Positions 7,653 to 15,914 of a DNA stretch of 64,000 nt are shown piece after piece. The translations under genes and the position numbers were made by a program. Position 1 is the stretch's first letter. The number at the start of each line of letters is the position of its first letter. This stretch comes from Flavihumibacter cheonanensis (lineage in GTDB: Bacteria; Bacteroidota; Bacteroidia; Chitinophagales; Chitinophagaceae). The DNA lies in the NCBI RefSeq assembly GCF_022352215.1, contig NZ_JAKRWF010000001.1:1674001-1738000 (forward strand), read 5' to 3'. The notes beneath the pieces were generated by a model. That model did no database searches. It was not told where the DNA came from and saw only the letters and a list, made by a program, of their open reading frames with translations.

Positions 7653-9857
7653 ATGCAAAAGACAATTTTCATCACAGGAGCATCCGCAGGATTAGGAAAA
7701 GCCAATGCCAGGTTGTTTCAGTCAAAAGGCTGGAAGGTTATCGCAACCATGCGCAACCCGGAAAAAGAAACTGAGCTGACGAAACTTGACAACGTATCCG
7801 TATTACCACTCGACATAACAGATGTGGCTCAGATCAGCTCAACAGTGGATAAGGCCCTTGCTTTGGGTGATGTGGACGTGGTTTTTAACAATGCAGGCTA
7901 TGCCCTCAGCGGTGCTTTGGAAGCACTCAGCGATGACAAGATCGTTCGGCAGATCGATACAAATCTTTTGGGAGCGATACGTGTAACGCAGGCATTTATA
8001 CCCTATTTCCGCCAGAGAAAGGCAGGGCTTTTCATTACGACCACATCCATCGGCGGCATTTATACATTTCCGCTAAGCTCCCTGTATCATGCCACGAAAT
8101 GGGCACTGGAGGGATGGAGTGAAAGTATGTCCTTTGAGCTGGCTGCTTTTAATATCGGTATCAAAACCATAGCGCCAGGTGGCATTATAACAGACTTTAT
8201 GGACAGATCGCTGGATGCGTTACGTGGCTTTTACGGCACCATAGGCGGAACAAAAAATGGCTTTAGCTGGAATGCCTTTGGTACTTATAAAGGTGCACAA
8301 GACTACAGGAACAAGTATGATGGCTATGTCTTCAATTCAAAATTCTATAACAAGAACTTTGGCGGCATGGCAGGATACAGTGGCAATTGGGGATACAGCC
8401 GTTTGACGGTAAGTAATTTCGACCAGCATATCGGCATGACGGAAGGCGACCGTGACAGCGCCACCGGCCAGTTTGTAAAAGTGCTGCCGGGTGGCAATGA
8501 AGGCATTGCAGACGATAATGACTTCAAAAGGATAAGTATGGAAATTCCCTACCAGCGTATCCGTCACTTCAAGATCGCTTCGACTAATAAATTCAGGATG
8601 GGCAGCCATAGTGTTGACCTGGTACTGGGTTATCAGCATAACCAACGGCAGGAGTTTGGAGATATAGATGCCCCGTCCACCCCCGGCCTATGGTTTAATT
8701 TGCAAACGGTCAATTATGCGTTAAGCTGGCATTTGCCTCAAACAAAGAATTTCAAGACAACAATCGGCGTAAACGGCATGTACCAGACCAACCAGAACAA
8801 GGCAGCCGAAGTATTAATACCCGATTATAACCTGTTTGACATTGGCGGATTTGTTTTCACCCAATACACCAAAAACAAATTAACTGTAAGCGGTGGCATT
8901 CGTTATGATACCAGACATGATGACGGTAAAAGCATGGAAGTGGGTGGTACGGAGAAGTTCTCATCCTTCACACGAAATTTTTCCAATATTTCGGGCAGTG
9001 CCGGTCTCAGCTATGAGGTATCTAAAAACCTCGCTTTAAAAGCCAACATCGCCCGTGGATTTCGCGCTCCCAATTTCGCGGAACTGGCAAGCAATGGGGC
9101 ACATGAAGGCACCAACCGGTATGAGATCGGCGACAATAGCCTCAAATCAGAAGTGAGCCTGCAAGGAGATGCAGGCATGGAGTTGACCACAGAACACGTA
9201 GCACTCGATGCCAGTGTTTTCTACAACCGCATCAACAATTTTATTTTTTACGAGCGTGTACCCAACAGCACCGGTGGCGACTCTACGATAACCGATCCTG
9301 AAAGCGGCGACGAGTTGAACCTGTATCGGTTCGCCCAGCAGACAGCAAGCCTGTACGGGGCGGAATTAAGCCTGGACATCCACCCGCATCCCCTGGATTG
9401 GCTGCATTTTAAAAATACCTTCTCTTATACACGGGGTAAATTTGCGCAGGCGCTGGACGGTTCGGATAATATCCCCTTCGTGCCTGCCGCACGCCTGATC
9501 ACATCGCTTGGGGGAGACTTTTTGCACAAGGGCAATGTGGTCCGTAATCTCCACGTAGGCATTGAAAGCGATTACAATTTTGCACAGAACAATGCCTTTA
9601 CCGGATACAACACAGAAACGGCCACACCCAGCTATTGGCTGGTTGGGGTCAATGTAACTGCTGATTTTGTGAGCAAAGGCAGAACCCTTTTTACCCTGAG
9701 TGTAACCGGGAACAATCTTGGCGACATCGCCTATCAGAACCATTTGAGCCGTTTCAAATATCTGGCGGTCAACAATGTTACCGGCAGGCAGGGTGTATTT
9801 GCTATGGGCAGGAATTTTGGTTTCAAAATAAACGTGCCACTGAACTTTAACTGGTAA
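7653..9857 (+). CDS. chimera: truncated SDR oxidoreductase fused to TonB-dependent receptor barrel
   Basis: Residues 1 to about 190 are a short-chain dehydrogenase: TGASAGLG at 9-16, NNAG at 79-82, Ser132, Tyr145, Lys149 and the usual IAPGGI turn. The SDR then stops early, without its last 50-90 residues. From about residue 192 onward the protein is a TonB-dependent receptor barrel (YDGYVFNSKFYNKNFGGM, ARGFRAPNFAELASNG, aromatic C-terminal FNW). The receptor has lost its signal peptide, TonB box and most or all of its plug. No frameshift is present. The junction is near base 8220. It most likely arose by a deletion joining two neighbouring genes. A cytoplasmic SDR cannot deliver a barrel to the outer membrane, so the receptor part is probably non-functional. 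Confidence 0.85.
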   Translation: MQKTIFITGASAGLGKANARLFQSKGWKVIATMRNPEKETELTKLDNVSVLPLDITDVAQISSTVDKALALGDVDVVFNNAGYALSGALEALSDDKIVRQIDTNLLGAIRVTQAFIPYFRQRKAGLFITTTSIGGIYTFPLSSLYHATKWALEGWSESMSFELAAFNIGIKTIAPGGIITDFMDRSLDALRGFYGTIGGTKNGFSWNAFGTYKGAQDYRNKYDGYVFNSKFYNKNFGGMAGYSGNWGYSRLTVSNFDQHIGMTEGDRDSATGQFVKVLPGGNEGIADDNDFKRISMEIPYQRIRHFKIASTNKFRMGSHSVDLVLGYQHNQRQEFGDIDAPSTPGLWFNLQTVNYALSWHLPQTKNFKTTIGVNGMYQTNQNKAAEVLIPDYNLFDIGGFVFTQYTKNKLTVSGGIRYDTRHDDGKSMEVGGTEKFSSFTRNFSNISGSAGLSYEVSKNLALKANIARGFRAPNFAELASNGAHEGTNRYEIGDNSLKSEVSLQGDAGMELTTEHVALDASVFYNRINNFIFYERVPNSTGGDSTITDPESGDELNLYRFAQQTASLYGAELSLDIHPHPLDWLHFKNTFSYTRGKFAQALDGSDNIPFVPAARLITSLGGDFLHKGNVVRNLHVGIESDYNFAQNNAFTGYNTETATPSYWLVGVNVTADFVSKGRTLFTLSVTGNNLGDIAYQNHLSRFKYLAVNNVTGRQGVFAMGRNFGFKINVPLNFNW

Positions 9858-9876
9858 CCAGTGAAGAAGGTAAAAC

Positions 9877-9912
9877 AAACAGGCTGTTTCCCGTGCGGAT
9901 CAGCCTGTTTTT
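9877..9912 (+). terminator. rho-independent terminator
   Basis: A 10-bp perfect stem, AAACAGGCTG (9877-9886) and CAGCCTGTTT (9901-9910), has a 14-base loop and runs into a T tract. It lies 20 bases after the fusion gene and ends that transcript before the copA promoter. Confidence 0.75.
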
Positions 9913-9983
9913 GCTTTGGCAACATGAAACGGAATAGCAGCGAACAGTATCCCTGGCACAGGTTAACCCTGTTCCCTGAAATT

Positions 9984-10040
9984 TTATAAATCAATTCCAA
10001 AATTTCGTAATAGTAGCCACTGGCATTATGGTCAAATTTG
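9984..10040 (+). promoter_or_regulatory. copA promoter/operator, paired with the copZ promoter
   Basis: In order: TTATAAAT at 9984, the near-palindrome ATTTCGTAAT at 10002 and AAATTTG at 10034 (probable -7 region). The same three blocks with the same spacings (18 and 32 bases) occur before the copZ-like gene at 13656-13712. This conserved layout marks a shared copper-responsive control region. The binding protein is not identified; the HMA-AraC at 5301 is a candidate. Confidence 0.65.
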
Positions 10041-10064
10041 CATTATTCAATAAAGCAGCAAAAT

Positions 10065-12485
10065 ATGGCGACAGATAATAATAAAGAAATCATCTATCTG
10101 CCTTTGGAAAACGTAGAGAGTGACCATTGCGCATCCATCGTTGACAAGGGGCTGGCACAAGTCAAGGGGATCACCACCCATAAAGTAGAGCTGAACAACC
10201 GCAGGGCCGCCATAACGGTAAATGACCATGAGGCAATACCCGAAGCGGTGAAGGCAGTAAAGGATCTCGGGTATAACATTACCACTGCTAAAGGCGCTTT
10301 TCCTGTCCTGGGCATGACCTGTGCATCCTGTGCCGGAAGCGCTGAAAGTATCGTAAAATACCAACCCGGCGTGGTCAGTGCATCTGTCAACTTTGCAACC
10401 GGGAATCTTACCGTAGAATATCTCCCGAATATGACCAGCGCTTCAAAGTTGCAAAAAGCGGTACAATCCGTAGGTTACGATTTATTGATTGAAGATGAAA
10501 CCAGGCAGCAGGAAACATTGGAAGCGATCCACGCCCAAAACTTCAGCAAGCTGAAGACTAAAACCGTATGGGCAATCATCCTGTCTTTACCCGTTGTAGT
10601 GATCGGGATGTTCTTCATGGATATACCTTATGCCAACCAGATCATGTGGGCATTCGCTACGCCTGTTGTGGCATGGCTGGGCAGGGATTTCTTTATCAAT
10701 GCCTGGAAGCAGGCCAGACACCGTTCCGCCAATATGGACACGCTCGTGGCGTTAAGTACGGGGATCGCCTATATCTTCAGCGTATTCAATATGCTGTTTG
10801 CTGACTTTTGGCATCAGAGAGGATTGCATGCGCACGTATATTTTGAAGCCGCGGCCGTAATCATAGCATTTATCCTGTTAGGGAAATTGCTGGAAGAAAA
10901 GGCCAAAGGAAATACATCATCGGCCATTAAAAAACTGATGGGTTTACAACCTAAAACCGTAATGGTAATCCAGGCCGACGGGTCAGAAAAGCAGACCGCC
11001 ATTGAAGAGGTAAACGCGGGTGATGTGATACGGGTAAAGCCCGGTGAAAAAATCGCTGTAGACGGTATGGTAACATCCGGCAGTTCGTATGTGGATGAAA
11101 GCATGTTAAGCGGCGAGCCGGTCCCGGTACTTAAAAATGAAAACGAAAAAGTGTTTGCAGGAACGATCAACCAAAAAGGCAGCTTCCAGTTTAAAGCAGT
11201 GAAAGTAGGTAAAGAGACGATGCTTGCCCACATCATCAAAATGGTGCAGGATGCACAGGGAAGCAAAGCGCCTGTTCAAAAATTGGTAGATAAAATTGCA
11301 GGTATTTTTGTTCCGGTTGTCATGGGTATTGCCATCCTGACCTTTTTGCTATGGCTGGTGCTGGGTGGCGATAACGGGATCGTACAGGGATTACTGGCAG
11401 CCGTCACCGTACTCGTCATTGCCTGCCCCTGTGCATTGGGACTGGCCACGCCTACGGCTATCATGGTAGGTGTTGGCAAAGGAGCAGAAAAGGGTATCCT
11501 CATTAAAGATGCGGAAAGCCTCGAACTGGCCAAGAAAATAAATGCCATCGTACTGGATAAAACGGGAACTATTACCGAAGGAAAACCACAGGTGACCGGC
11601 ATCCAATGGCTGAATAATGACGATGCTTCCCAAAATGTGCTGTTGAGCATTGAAAAGCAATCGGAGCATCCATTGGCAGAAGCAGTGGCAAAACACTTTG
11701 AAGGGGTACGGGCTACCTCTTTATCCCTGTTCGACAGTATTACGGGTAAAGGGGCAAAAGCCAATCACAACGGCGAAACCTATTTTGTAGGTAATAAAAA
11801 GCTGTTGGCAGAAAACAAGATTGTCATTGCTGGCGAATTACAAGACAAAGCCGAAGAATGGGGCAAACAGTCCAAAACCGTTATCTGGTTTGCAAACAGC
11901 AAACAAGCTCTTGCTGTCATTGCCATAGCCGATAAGATTAAAGACACATCAGTACAGGCCATCAAAGAAATGCAGGATATGGGCATTGACCTGTATATGC
12001 TGACCGGGGATAATGAAGCTACCGCAAAATCCATTGCAGAGCAGACAGGCATCAGGCATTACAAGGCCGAGGTATTGCCACAGCACAAAGCCGATTTTGT
12101 AAAAGAACTGCAACAGCAGGGTAAAACAGTGGCGATGGTAGGCGATGGCATTAATGACAGCACCGCTTTGGCAACAGCCGATGTAAGTATCGCAATGGGC
12201 AAAGGCAGCGATATAGCAATGGATGTTGCCAAGATGACCATCATCTCCTCAGACCTTACCAAGATACCACAGGCAATACGTTTGTCAAAACAGACAGTAG
12301 CCACTATCAAACAAAACCTGTTTTGGGCGTTTATTTACAATGTAATTGGCATTCCGATAGCCGCAGGTATCCTTTATCCTGTGAATGGCTTCCTGCTTAA
12401 CCCCATGATTGCAGGGGCGGCAATGGCACTCAGCAGCGTAAGTGTAGTCAGCAATAGCCTGCTACTGAAATGGAAAAATAGGTAA
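10065..12485 (+). CDS. copA: copper-translocating P1B-type ATPase (CPC type)
   Basis: An inner-membrane Cu(I)/Ag(I) efflux ATPase. Numbered from the ATG at 10065, there are two N-terminal HMA domains. The first (about 10-75) is degenerate with only Cys22. The second has GMTCASC with Cys86 and Cys89. The transmembrane metal site is Cys454-Pro-Cys456. The phosphorylation motif DKTGT begins at Asp498, SEHPLAEA is the HP nucleotide-site motif, and GDGIND is at 693. After GDGIND the usual AP is ST. The TTG at 10038 lies by the promoter and is rejected as start. Transcription probably starts from the promoter at 9984-10040. Confidence 0.95.
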   Translation: MATDNNKEIIYLPLENVESDHCASIVDKGLAQVKGITTHKVELNNRRAAITVNDHEAIPEAVKAVKDLGYNITTAKGAFPVLGMTCASCAGSAESIVKYQPGVVSASVNFATGNLTVEYLPNMTSASKLQKAVQSVGYDLLIEDETRQQETLEAIHAQNFSKLKTKTVWAIILSLPVVVIGMFFMDIPYANQIMWAFATPVVAWLGRDFFINAWKQARHRSANMDTLVALSTGIAYIFSVFNMLFADFWHQRGLHAHVYFEAAAVIIAFILLGKLLEEKAKGNTSSAIKKLMGLQPKTVMVIQADGSEKQTAIEEVNAGDVIRVKPGEKIAVDGMVTSGSSYVDESMLSGEPVPVLKNENEKVFAGTINQKGSFQFKAVKVGKETMLAHIIKMVQDAQGSKAPVQKLVDKIAGIFVPVVMGIAILTFLLWLVLGGDNGIVQGLLAAVTVLVIACPCALGLATPTAIMVGVGKGAEKGILIKDAESLELAKKINAIVLDKTGTITEGKPQVTGIQWLNNDDASQNVLLSIEKQSEHPLAEAVAKHFEGVRATSLSLFDSITGKGAKANHNGETYFVGNKKLLAENKIVIAGELQDKAEEWGKQSKTVIWFANSKQALAVIAIADKIKDTSVQAIKEMQDMGIDLYMLTGDNEATAKSIAEQTGIRHYKAEVLPQHKADFVKELQQQGKTVAMVGDGINDSTALATADVSIAMGKGSDIAMDVAKMTIISSDLTKIPQAIRLSKQTVATIKQNLFWAFIYNVIGIPIAAGILYPVNGFLLNPMIAGAAMALSSVSVVSNSLLLKWKNR

Positions 12486-12599
12486 GGATAAAACGCGTAT
12501 TATACCGTCCATAAAAACATACAATGTGCATATAAATCTACTGGCATTGGGGATATTTGGGTCCAACTTTTAAAAAGGCAGGGACTTGTTTGCCCATTA

Positions 12600-12684
12600 T
12601 CAACGCAGGAGACGTAATTAAACTAAAGAGAGCGTTAAGCTGGCTAATGGCACAGTTTTTACCCTCTTTACTAAAATCTATGAT
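12600..12684 (+). pseudogene. possible relic of a P-type ATPase actuator domain
   Basis: Read in one frame, this stretch gives LPIINAGDVIKLK, which resembles the actuator motif EVNAGDVIRVK of CopA. One frameshift later it gives KLANGTV, resembling KIAVDGMV. It ends exactly where the DUF305 gene begins. Together with the better-preserved fragment at 13300-13645 it suggests a second copper ATPase gene broken by decay and by the DUF305 gene. The match is short, so this is tentative. Confidence 0.35.
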
Positions 12685-13293
12685 ATGAAAAAAATTATGC
12701 CCATTGCCGCATTGATAATATTCATTCTTGCTGCCTGCAACAAAAATAGTGATGAACTGCGCCTGCAAAGCCATGACGAAAACCGCATGATGGATAGTTT
12801 ACACGCCATGATGAGCCGGATGGAAGCTATGCCTATGACCGACGATCCCGAGATCGACTTCGCAAAAATGATGATTATGCACCATGAAGGAGCAATAAAC
12901 ATGAGTACCGTTCAAAGCCAGGAAGGACAGAATGATTCTTTAAAACGGTTTTCCCAAAAGGTAATTAGTGCTCAAACCCTGGAAATACAGGAATTGAAAG
13001 ATTTCTTAACCACACAGTCAGTAAACAACGCTGTACCGGCCCATTCAGCCGAGCACATGGCCCATATGAAGAAAATGGATCAGATGGCAGACGTTCAGCT
13101 TATAACCGGTGATCTTGACAATGACTATGCTACGCTGTTGATTCTACATCACAACAGTGCCATTGAAGACGCAGAAGCCTACATTATGTTTGGCAATAAC
13201 GCGCAATTAAAATCAATGGCACAGATGATGATTGAGGACCAGACAAAAGAAATTCAAGAGTTAAGCAATTGGATAAAATCAAACAAACGTTGA
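12685..13293 (+). CDS. DUF305 lipoprotein, copper-island envelope protein
   Basis: A 202-residue protein with a lipoprotein signal (LIIFILAACNKNS, lipid on the Cys at about 18). It contains two DUF305 (ferritin-like helical) units. The first has FAKMMIMHHEGAINM and the second YATLLILHHNSAIEDAEAY; both keep the metal-suited HH and Met residues. DUF305 proteins are often found in copper and silver regions and are thought to bind metal outside the cytoplasm. It lies between fragments of a decayed copper ATPase gene, 199 bases after copA. A separate membrane DUF305 gene lies at 19893. Confidence 0.85.
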   Translation: MKKIMPIAALIIFILAACNKNSDELRLQSHDENRMMDSLHAMMSRMEAMPMTDDPEIDFAKMMIMHHEGAINMSTVQSQEGQNDSLKRFSQKVISAQTLEIQELKDFLTTQSVNNAVPAHSAEHMAHMKKMDQMADVQLITGDLDNDYATLLILHHNSAIEDAEAYIMFGNNAQLKSMAQMMIEDQTKEIQELSNWIKSNKR

Positions 13294-13299
13294 TAGCTA

Positions 13300-13645
13300 C
13301 ATTATTGATAAAAACACTGTCACTAAAAAGGAAACCTTTATCAAGGTGCATAATAACAACACCGGATTGAGACAGCATGTAAGTACTCAAAAGACAAAGG
13401 CATTAACATCGCCACGGATGTTAGCAGATACCTTCATTTCTTCTAAGCTTGCCAAGATCCCGTAAGCCATAAGGTTTTCAGGCAAACGGTAGTCTCTATT
13501 AAGCAAACCCTGCTTTAGGCATTTCTTTACCATGTAATCAGCTTTCCGGTAACGGAATATATCCGTTAACCACGTAAAAAAACCTCTAATGAATCCAGGC
13601 GTAGCAATAGAACGCTATAGCTTGCGGTTAAGAGGGGAAAAGTAA
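13300..13645 (+). pseudogene. decayed second copper P-type ATPase (C-terminal part)
   Basis: The region 13395-13645 translates, with several stops, as KGINIATDVS, FRQTVVSIKQTL, AFLYHVISFPV and SNRTL. These align in order with SDIAMDVA, LSKQTVATIKQNL, AFIYNVIGIPI and SNSLL at the C-terminus of copA (12190-12480). At about 13306 the phrase IIDKNTVTKK may be a damaged DKTGTITK motif. The gene has lost most of its middle and carries multiple stop codons, so it is dead. The bases directly after it hold the copZ promoter. Confidence 0.8.
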
Positions 13646-13655
13646 TCCGTAAATC

Positions 13656-13712
13656 TTATAAATTAAACCCGAAATTACGTAATACTGCCATGCAGCATTT
13701 TATAGAAATTTG
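13656..13712 (+). promoter_or_regulatory. copZ promoter/operator with ATTACGTAAT palindrome
   Basis: TTATAAAT at 13656, the perfect 10-bp palindrome ATTACGTAAT at 13674 and AAATTTG at 13706. Spacings are identical to the copA promoter. The ATG of the copper chaperone lies 32 bases downstream. Confidence 0.65.
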
Positions 13713-13743
13713 CAGTATCAGATAACTATAAAATTTTTAAGCA

Positions 13744-13965
13744 ATGGAAAATAAAGAATTTCAATTCAAGACAAACATCAATTGTGGCGGATGTATTGCA
13801 TCAGTAAAGCCTCACCTGGATAATGCAGAGGGCATCTGCCATTGGGAAGTGGACACAGCCAATAAGGACAAAGTACTTACTGTGAAGTCAGAGGGCATTA
13901 CAGAGCAGGAAGTGATATCGACGGTACAAAAGGCAGGCTTCAAAATAGAGCCGTTGAATGCCTAA
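13744..13965 (+). CDS. copZ: HMA-domain copper chaperone, CopZ-like
   Basis: A single heavy-metal-associated domain of 73 residues with NCGGC (Cys14 and Cys17) in the metal loop. The Gly-Gly between the cysteines differs from the commoner MxCxxC form. Members of this family carry Cu(I) in the cytoplasm to CopA-type ATPases or to metal-sensing regulators. Its promoter matches that of copA in sequence and spacing, which supports joint regulation. The gene symbol is by domain and context. Confidence 0.85.
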   Translation: MENKEFQFKTNINCGGCIASVKPHLDNAEGICHWEVDTANKDKVLTVKSEGITEQEVISTVQKAGFKIEPLNA

Positions 13966-13974
13966 GCATAAAAA

Positions 13975-14042
13975 GGGGAAAATGCCCATTCTACCACTGA
14001 TTGTCAAAATATTAGGTTTTCAGGTAAGGGCATTTTTTCCGT
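13975..14042 (+). terminator. possible stem-loop terminator after copZ
   Basis: GGAAAATGCCC near 13978 can pair with GGGCATTTTTTCC near 14027, with a long loop of about 38 bases and T residues in the second arm. The long loop makes this only a fair candidate. Confidence 0.35.
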
Positions 14043-14131
14043 ATTAAAGAAAGACAATCAGCAGGGTAAGTAATTTTTTTGGTTTGTATAACAAAAAGAT
14101 GTAAAACGGTAAAAAAAACGAATCTTCTTTG

Positions 14132-14139
14132 TAACTTTG
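14132..14139 (+). promoter_or_regulatory. TAnnTTTG-type promoter element (TAACTTTG)
   Basis: TAACTTTG matches the Bacteroidota -7 consensus. It lies 6 bases before the probable TTG start at 14145, so the transcript would have almost no leader. No good -33 element was seen. Confidence 0.45.
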
Positions 14140-14144
14140 TGGCG

Positions 14145-14534
14145 TTGAAAAATTTGAGGATACATATAGGCATTTTAACACTGTTGTGTTTGGGTTTCTT
14201 TCTGATGCCCAATATAAGTTATGCCTGTCCCAAAAATGCAACAACGGCTGAGAAGGCTGCCTGTTCCAAGAAAAAGTCCGCCAAAGCAGAACACCAGGCA
14301 GGTTGTAAAGATAAATCCTGTAACAAATGCAAGCATGGCAAAGGCTGCGGGGGCAATTGTAAACATAACTCTTGCAGGTGCGGCGCTTCCGTAACCTCTT
14401 TAACCATACCAACTCCCATCGACTTAAAAGCAAAATATCCTTTTGCAGCAGTTAAAAAGCAAAAATTCGGTTTCAAAGAAGCCTATTATTCTTCGGGCTA
14501 TTACTCCATTTGGCTACCGCCTAAAATAAGCTAA
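14145..14534 (+). CDS. Cys-rich exported protein, probable metal binder
   Basis: About 129 residues. A signal peptide (LKNLRIHIGILTLLCLGFFLMPNISYA) is followed by a Lys/Cys/His-rich stretch with repeated Cys pairs: CKDKSCNKCKHGKGCGGNCKHNSCRCG. The C-terminus, SSGYYSIWLPPKIS, is a conserved ending I recognise from small Bacteroidota proteins in copper regions. The TTG at 14145 is chosen as start because the signal peptide begins there; earlier TTG/GTG codons would place non-signal residues in front. It probably binds Cu or Ag in the periplasm; no named function is known. Confidence 0.65.
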   Translation: MKNLRIHIGILTLLCLGFFLMPNISYACPKNATTAEKAACSKKKSAKAEHQAGCKDKSCNKCKHGKGCGGNCKHNSCRCGASVTSLTIPTPIDLKAKYPFAAVKKQKFGFKEAYYSSGYYSIWLPPKIS

Positions 14535-14591
14535 ACCTATGGCCTGATAGCCATAGGTGTGCCCTTTCAAAAGCAACTTTCTGCTTTTGAA
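14535..14591 (+). terminator. two adjacent perfect hairpins
   Basis: ACCTATGGC / GCCATAGGT (14535-14558, loop of 6) is followed 7 bases later by TTCAAAAGCA / TGCTTTTGAA (14566-14591, loop of 6). Neither is followed by a clean T tract. They separate the Cys-rich gene from the DUF3347 gene and may terminate or protect the transcript. Confidence 0.45.
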
Positions 14592-14671
14592 CTTCCCCTA
14601 TTTTTATCATTTATTCAAAACTTTAACCAGGAAAGGGGTGCTAATACCTCGTTTCTAAAAAAGTAATTATT

Positions 14672-15577
14672 ATGAAATCATTATCGAAAATGGTGATGGT
14701 AATCGCTGTATTACTATCATCAATTAACGGTTTTGCACAGATCAAGAATGCGAAAACGGAAACCGTAAAGATCTACGGTAATTGTGAAATGTGTAAAACC
14801 ACCATCGAAAAAGCAGGTAATGTAAAGAAGGTAGCCAGCGTGGATTGGAATAAAGATACCAAAGTGGCTACACTCACTTACGACAGCGACAGAACAAACC
14901 AGGATGAAATACTGAAGCGTATTGCTTTAGCCGGGTATGACAATGAGAAGTTCCGCGCACCCGATGACGTATATGCAAAACTGGCTGGCTGCTGCCAGTA
15001 CGATAGACCCTTGAAGACGGTTGCCAAAAATAAAGAGGCGGGTAAGGATATGGCGGGTATGGATATGACCGGCATGAAAACAGAGCACGGCAATCATGAT
15101 CACAGTAAAATGGATGCCTCAGCTAAAATGACGGACCCCCAGGATCAGTCACCACTAAAACCGATATTTGACAGCTACTTTTCAGTGAAAGATGCCCTGG
15201 TAAAGACCGACGCTGCCACCGCGTCCGCCAAAGCCACAGAATTGGCAGCAGCCATCAAAGCGGTAGATATGAATAAGCTGTCGGCACAGGAACATACTGC
15301 CTGGATGAAAGTAATGAAAGACTTAGCGGCCAATGCAGCGAGTATTTCAGCATCAAAAGATGTAGCCAAACAAAGAAATGGCTTGGCAGCACTTTCAGGT
15401 AATATCTACGAACTGGCGAAAGTTTCCAAGCAGGACGTTCCCGTTTACTACCAGCATTGCCCTATGTATAATGGAGGCAAGGGAGCCAATTGGCTGAGTA
15501 AGGAGAATGGAATAAAAAATCCATTCTATGGCTCACAAATGCTTAGCTGCGGCAGCACGGTAGAAACCATCAAATAA
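14672..15577 (+). CDS. HMA + DUF3347 periplasmic metal-binding protein
   Basis: 301 residues: signal peptide 1-22, an HMA domain with NCEMC (Cys38, Cys41), a Met/His-rich linker around 120-150 (MAGMDMTGM, HGNHDHSKM) and a C-terminal DUF3347 domain. The DUF3347 end carries VYYQHCPMYNGGKGANWLS and NPFYGSQMLSCGS, a pattern shared with efflux-linked copper proteins of the CusB C-terminal type. It likely captures Cu/Ag in the periplasm and hands it on. A shorter paralogue without HMA lies at 19225. No separate promoter is obvious. Confidence 0.85.
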   Translation: MKSLSKMVMVIAVLLSSINGFAQIKNAKTETVKIYGNCEMCKTTIEKAGNVKKVASVDWNKDTKVATLTYDSDRTNQDEILKRIALAGYDNEKFRAPDDVYAKLAGCCQYDRPLKTVAKNKEAGKDMAGMDMTGMKTEHGNHDHSKMDASAKMTDPQDQSPLKPIFDSYFSVKDALVKTDAATASAKATELAAAIKAVDMNKLSAQEHTAWMKVMKDLAANAASISASKDVAKQRNGLAALSGNIYELAKVSKQDVPVYYQHCPMYNGGKGANWLSKENGIKNPFYGSQMLSCGSTVETIK

Positions 15578-15591
15578 CAGATCTGAACGCT

Positions 15592-15903
15592 ATGGTACAG
15601 TACGATGACATGGTGCAGGCGCTCAAAGAACTGAGACAACGTGGGTACAGTATGGACTTTAGTCTTTTACCGGACTGCCTGTACTGTGCATCAAGGAGCC
15701 TGAAGCTAAAACCGGAGGATTTTACGGTAACGGAAACACATAGGTTTGAAAGCCTCGACAGCAGTCCTGATAACAATGCAGTTGTGTACGCGATATCGTC
15801 CAATGACGGTAAGAACAAAGGGGTACTTGTTGATGCCTATGGTACTTATGCCGGTGTGATGACCCATGAGATGGCAAAAAAATTAAATGCACATAAATTT
15901 TAA
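15592..15903 (+). CDS. small conserved protein, often labelled phosphoribosylpyrophosphate synthetase
   Basis: 103 residues with no signal peptide or membrane segment. I recognise the pattern (LRQRGYSMDFSLLPDCLYCA, ALSSNDG-type ISSNDGKNKGVLVDAYG) from small Bacteroidota proteins that databases often call PRPP synthetase. The protein is far too short for that enzyme and lacks its motifs, so I think the label is misleading. The CLYC pair might bind metal. It sits 14 bases after the DUF3347 gene and 11 before copB, so it is inside the copper operon. Confidence 0.6.
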   Translation: MVQYDDMVQALKELRQRGYSMDFSLLPDCLYCASRSLKLKPEDFTVTETHRFESLDSSPDNNAVVYAISSNDGKNKGVLVDAYGTYAGVMTHEMAKKLNAHKF

Positions 15904-15914
15904 CCCCCCTTGTT

